A DNA stretch of 53,863 nt from NCBI GenBank assembly GCA_017935675.1, contig JAGBHE010000047.1, positions 1-53,863 on the forward strand, written 5' to 3'. The DNA comes from Clostridia bacterium. Lineage in GTDB: Bacteria; Bacillota; Clostridia; UBA1381. The number at the start of each line of letters is the position of its first letter. Within the stretch, counting starts at the first letter, position 1. The notes below the pieces were generated by a model. It searched no databases. It had not been told where the DNA came from and was given only the letters and a program-made list of their open reading frames with translations. Positions 50,480 through 53,863 of the stretch are shown piece by piece. The position numbers and the translations under genes were made by a program.

Positions 50480-50503
50480 TTTTAAAGAAAGGAAGGTACA
50501 AAT

Positions 50504-53275
50504 ATGAAGCATATCAAGAAAGTAATTTCAGTTATACTGAGTTTTTGTATTCTCAGCGGTCACATTTTTGCTGCTGATCCGTATGACGTAAATGACAGAT
50601 ATTTAATGAAGGTTCTGCATGTGCTGGGTTGCTTTGACATTTTGTATGAGACTGGAAGCACAGACAACTTCAGACCTGATGATTTTGTGACGCGTGCCGA
50701 GGCTGTAAGCGATGTGCTGAAGCTTATCGGGCAGGAGATCATAGATTATGACGATACAAAAGAGCCGACCTTTACAGATGTTGATGCAGGCAACGACTAT
50801 TTTGATGAGCTTGAAACAGCTGTAAACAGCGGAATTATTGTCGGCTACGGCGAGGATTTCAGACCGGAAAGCAATATCACCTACAATGAGTTGGTGAGAA
50901 TGCTTTGCGTGGCACTGGGATATGACAATGCTGCATTAAGCCTTGGCGGATATCCGGGCGGATATGTTCAGATTGCGTCACAGATTAACCTTAACAAGCG
51001 TGTCAGGGTTACGGTAGGTGATTTAACAAGACGTGACTATGCTGTTGTTTTATATAATGCACTTTCTGCTCCGATGATGGTTTTGGCGGGAGTTAACGGA
51101 GAAACAGAGATTTCAAAGGAGCAAAACCTGCTTAAAGAGGTACATAACGCGATAAAAGGTGAGGGTGTTGTTACTGCTAACGGATATACAACACTTTACA
51201 CTCCGAGAGGTACAAACAGGGATACAGTGCGTATAGAGGACGAGACCTTTTATCTCGGAGAAACCGACGCGGCTTCTCTTATCGGCTGCTATGTAGAGTA
51301 TTTCGCGGCAGAGGACGAGGGTGGCGACTATGTTCTTTTGGACATCTGGGCAGATGAGGAACGAATTGTTCAGGTTGATTCGTCAAATATTGTTCCTGAA
51401 AGGTGCGGAATGGAAGCACTGTATTTTCAGCCAAAGGGTACATCAAGGGTTGAAAAATATAAAATTGCGGTAAATGCTGACCTTATATATAACAGCCAGG
51501 CAAGGGTGTTTGATGACGTAGGTCTTATAACGCCTGCTGTCGGAACGGTTACTTTAAGCGATACTGATAATAATGACGTATATGACGTAATTATTGTAAC
51601 CGACTATACTGTAAGAATAGCTGATGCGGTATCGGAAAATACAGAAAGAATTTTGGTTAAGGATAGCTATGACAGTGTGTATGTAGATGAGGGCAGTTAT
51701 TCAGATGTTGTCGTTTTAAGGGACGGAGCCGAAATAAGCTATACAGATATTAAGGAATGGGACGTTCTGCACATCGCCTATCCTCCAAACCCTGCATCGG
51801 GAAGACTTGAGATTGTCGCATGCGGTGTAACGGCTTCGGGAACTTTAAAACAAAAGGGTGAGGAAGAATTAACTATAGGCGAAAATGCGTATGATATTTC
51901 TGCAGGATACAAGGCTGTACGTCTTACGAATGCAAGACTGGGACAGAATGTAATTGCAATGCTCGACATTTTCGGCTATGTTGTAGATTTTCAGCCGATT
52001 ACGTCAGCTGAGGCTTGCGGATATCTTTTCAAGGCAACCATGGGTGATGACGATAATGGAATATTCACAATTTTCACAGAAACGGGCGAATGGATTAAGG
52101 TGGAAACCGCAGAAAAGGTTAAGCTTAATAATAAGACCGTAGAGGCTGATGTGCTTGTGGAGGCATTTTTGTGCGAAGGCGACGCGAACGGCGTAAAGGT
52201 GGATTCAAGCGGCAAAATGATTGACGTTTGGGGCAGATATGTTAACTATGCAGCAGATGGCAAGTCATTTGAAACTGTAGATGAAGGTGTTGAGGGTGCA
52301 TATCCCTTCACGGTAATTACAGATCGTCAAATGGTAATGTATTCATTGAATGACGAAGGACAGCTAAAATCTCTTACTCAGGCAGATGCAGTAAAAAATG
52401 GCAGCGGCTTTGTAACTCACGGTGATTATACTGCTTCGCCGGGAGTGCAGTACCGCGACGGTATGAGAGCGTTCTTTATCTATAGATGGACCGGCGGTGT
52501 TTACCCATCCTTTTATGCAGATGAGGATACGGTTATGTTTATGATACCGTTTTCGGAGCCTGAGGATAGGGAACTGTATACTGTGGAGATGGGCAGCTAC
52601 AGCTACTTTGGCGCTAATGACCATAACTGGTTCGTAAAAACCTACGGCTTTGAGAGTGATATTCTGTACGAGGGAGTGCCTTATCTTATGACAGAGGCAG
52701 GCGGTAGCAGCAGTAGTGTTACAAAGCCGGTGGTGATTGAGAAGGTGACTACAACATTAAACAAGGACGATGAGATTGTATATCTTGTTACAGGATATTT
52801 AAACGGTCAGTATAGTGAGTGGTATGCCGATTCAGAGGAAATAATTACTAAGACAAATGGAAAACATCTGCAGTTCGGCGATGTTGCCGGTGTTTATCTG
52901 AAGGCTGACGGAAGTCTTGGCTCGATTGATAACAACTACGACGGCACAATTATTTTTGATGCTTCGCTTTCTGACAAAGACCAAATTGGAAGCTTTGGAA
53001 CAATGAGAGGCTCACGCGGAAAAATTATAGGTCACGTAACCGGAGTGGATTATACTAAGAGAAGAATTGCAATCCAAAACGGTGAGACCTCCGAAGATGG
53101 CATGGAGCCGGTTGTAGGCTTGTGGAGGTCGTATTACACGTCAAGTGTGTATGTTGTCAACAGAACTGATAAAACCATCACAGTGGGAAGTATAACAGAT
53201 ATCGAAAAGGGCGATTTTGTTGTCTGCGGTATCGGTAACAGTAATGTAAGAGCGGTAGTGGTTTACAGAGATTAA
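50504..53275 (+). CDS. Large SLH-domain surface protein of unknown function
   Basis: This 923-residue protein has a signal peptide at 1-23. SLH repeats are near the N-terminus, not the C-terminus: about 28-80 (FRPDDFVTRAEAVSDVLKLI), 86-145 (FTDVDAGNDYFDELETAVNS, FRPESNITYNELVRMLCVAL) and a weaker third to about 190. The remaining 730 residues are beta-rich with no domain I recognise. They contain many short hydrophobic strands in acidic turns, a Ser-rich GGSSSSVTKP break near residue 745, and a closing stretch YVVNRTDKTITVGSITDI. It may be an S-layer-like structural or scaffold protein serving the locus. It is the last gene of the likely operon. Confidence 0.8.
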   Translation: MKHIKKVISVILSFCILSGHIFAADPYDVNDRYLMKVLHVLGCFDILYETGSTDNFRPDDFVTRAEAVSDVLKLIGQEIIDYDDTKEPTFTDVDAGNDYFDELETAVNSGIIVGYGEDFRPESNITYNELVRMLCVALGYDNAALSLGGYPGGYVQIASQINLNKRVRVTVGDLTRRDYAVVLYNALSAPMMVLAGVNGETEISKEQNLLKEVHNAIKGEGVVTANGYTTLYTPRGTNRDTVRIEDETFYLGETDAASLIGCYVEYFAAEDEGGDYVLLDIWADEERIVQVDSSNIVPERCGMEALYFQPKGTSRVEKYKIAVNADLIYNSQARVFDDVGLITPAVGTVTLSDTDNNDVYDVIIVTDYTVRIADAVSENTERILVKDSYDSVYVDEGSYSDVVVLRDGAEISYTDIKEWDVLHIAYPPNPASGRLEIVACGVTASGTLKQKGEEELTIGENAYDISAGYKAVRLTNARLGQNVIAMLDIFGYVVDFQPITSAEACGYLFKATMGDDDNGIFTIFTETGEWIKVETAEKVKLNNKTVEADVLVEAFLCEGDANGVKVDSSGKMIDVWGRYVNYAADGKSFETVDEGVEGAYPFTVITDRQMVMYSLNDEGQLKSLTQADAVKNGSGFVTHGDYTASPGVQYRDGMRAFFIYRWTGGVYPSFYADEDTVMFMIPFSEPEDRELYTVEMGSYSYFGANDHNWFVKTYGFESDILYEGVPYLMTEAGGSSSSVTKPVVIEKVTTTLNKDDEIVYLVTGYLNGQYSEWYADSEEIITKTNGKHLQFGDVAGVYLKADGSLGSIDNNYDGTIIFDASLSDKDQIGSFGTMRGSRGKIIGHVTGVDYTKRRIAIQNGETSEDGMEPVVGLWRSYYTSSVYVVNRTDKTITVGSITDIEKGDFVVCGIGNSNVRAVVVYRD

Positions 53276-53288
53276 CGGGGGATTGATT

Positions 53289-53863
53289 ATGAAATATAAA
53301 TATTTCGGTACGGCAGCAGCAGAGGGAATACCTGCACTTTGGTGTGAATGTAAGGTATGCGAAGAGGCAAGAAAAAAAGGCGGCAGAAATATTATGTCAA
53401 GAAGTCAGCAGCTTGTTGACGATAAACTGCTCATTGATTTTTCGGCAGATACCTTTATGCATACCGTAAAAGGTCTGCCGCTTACCGATATTCATACCTG
53501 TATAATAACGCATAATCACGAGGACCATTTTTATCCGATGGATTTTTTGACAAGATACGCAGATTTTGCATATCCCAAGGAGGAAATTCCGTTTGATATC
53601 TATATGACGGAATCTGCATATGATACGCTAAAGGCTTCGCTGCCGGGCTGGGCTGTAAATAGAACGCCTGACCGTATTCATATGCATAAAATTGAAATGT
53701 TTAAAAGCTTTGAGGCAGAGGGATATAAAATAACTCCGCTGAAGGCTAATCACGATCCTAATGCGGGAAGTGTGATTTATCTTATAGAAAAAGACGGAAA
53801 ATGCATACTTCATGCACATGACACGGGATATTTCCTTGATGAAACGTGGGAATTTCTTGAAAA
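53289..53863 (+). CDS. Metallo-beta-lactamase-fold hydrolase, PhnP-like (incomplete at window end)
   Basis: The frame is open from ATG 53289 to the window end (191 residues seen). It begins KYFGTAAAEGIPALWCECKVC. The three cysteines (positions 19, 21 and 24 by count) resemble the extra zinc loop of PhnP-like phosphodiesterases. The metal motif HNHEDHF is near residue 76, and later HAHDTG supplies another ligand pair. PhnP cleaves cyclic phosphodiesters such as ribose 1,2-cyclic phosphate, but the substrate here is not known. It follows the SLH gene by 13 bases with GGGGGATT upstream, so it may belong to the same transcript although its link to glycan use is unclear. Confidence 0.82.
   Translation, partial: MKYKYFGTAAAEGIPALWCECKVCEEARKKGGRNIMSRSQQLVDDKLLIDFSADTFMHTVKGLPLTDIHTCIITHNHEDHFYPMDFLTRYADFAYPKEEIPFDIYMTESAYDTLKASLPGWAVNRTPDRIHMHKIEMFKSFEAEGYKITPLKANHDPNAGSVIYLIEKDGKCILHAHDTGYFLDETWEFLE

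Overview
The window reads as a chromosome segment of an anaerobic, spore-forming, moderately low-G+C Bacillota (class Clostridia). Intact sigK and gpr show a sporulation programme. YesM/YesN-type two-component systems, LplB/LplC-type sugar permeases and S-layer-homology (SLH) anchors fit a Gram-positive glycan degrader of the gut or another plant- or mucus-rich habitat. A pectin- or mannan-using, Monoglobus-like organism is a guess I cannot confirm. Nearly all genes are on the + strand. No gene-free stretch exceeds about 240 bases. I see no prophage, insertion sequence, CRISPR array or rRNA.

Layout. (1) 1-5.9 kb, housekeeping and sporulation: the end of a NifU-like scaffold gene with its GGGtGRT partner, sigK, gpr, and a YfmF/YfmH M16 peptidase pair. 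(2) 6.1-13.9 kb, a first glycan operon: a secreted protein with two carbohydrate-binding-like units, a leaderless GH99/WbsX-like protein, and a response regulator followed by its YesM-type kinase. (3) 14.0-16.4 kb: a GH13 enzyme of atypical codon use, then a phd/doc toxin-antitoxin pair with a textbook operator. (4) 16.5-25.1 kb, core metabolism: murD, three tandem M42 aminopeptidases, a histidine phosphatase, an acyl-CoA thioesterase on the minus strand, yqeG-aroE-aroK-endonuclease IV, and a tRNA-Thr. (5) 25.2-32.2 kb: an NSS transporter, GH38 alpha-mannosidase, DUF421 membrane protein (minus) and GH3 glycosidase. (6) 32.3-53.3 kb, a large surface-glycan locus: a secreted two-lectin protein, YesM kinase and YesN regulator, two ABC permeases, a substrate-binding lipoprotein, three secreted beta-helix proteins and three SLH-anchored proteins. 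(7) The window ends inside a metallo-beta-lactamase-fold gene.

How it works together (inference). In region 6, surface beta-helix and lectin-like proteins would bind or cut a polysaccharide at the S-layer. The LplB/LplC/SBP transporter, with an ATPase encoded elsewhere, would import oligosaccharides, and cytoplasmic GH3 and GH38 would finish them. The most specific new observation is a shared promoter architecture. The promoters at 32.3 kb and 38.4 kb both carry TTATCCAT-n-TGCA direct repeats spaced exactly 22 bp, and the second copy starts exactly 30 bp before the -10 box. That is what one expects for activation by the AraC-type regulator encoded between them. The secreted proteins also share modules: an N-terminal Ig-like domain common to one beta-helix protein and one SLH protein, a C-terminal module common to two beta-helix proteins, and another C-terminal module in three proteins. 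This suggests a modular surface assembly.
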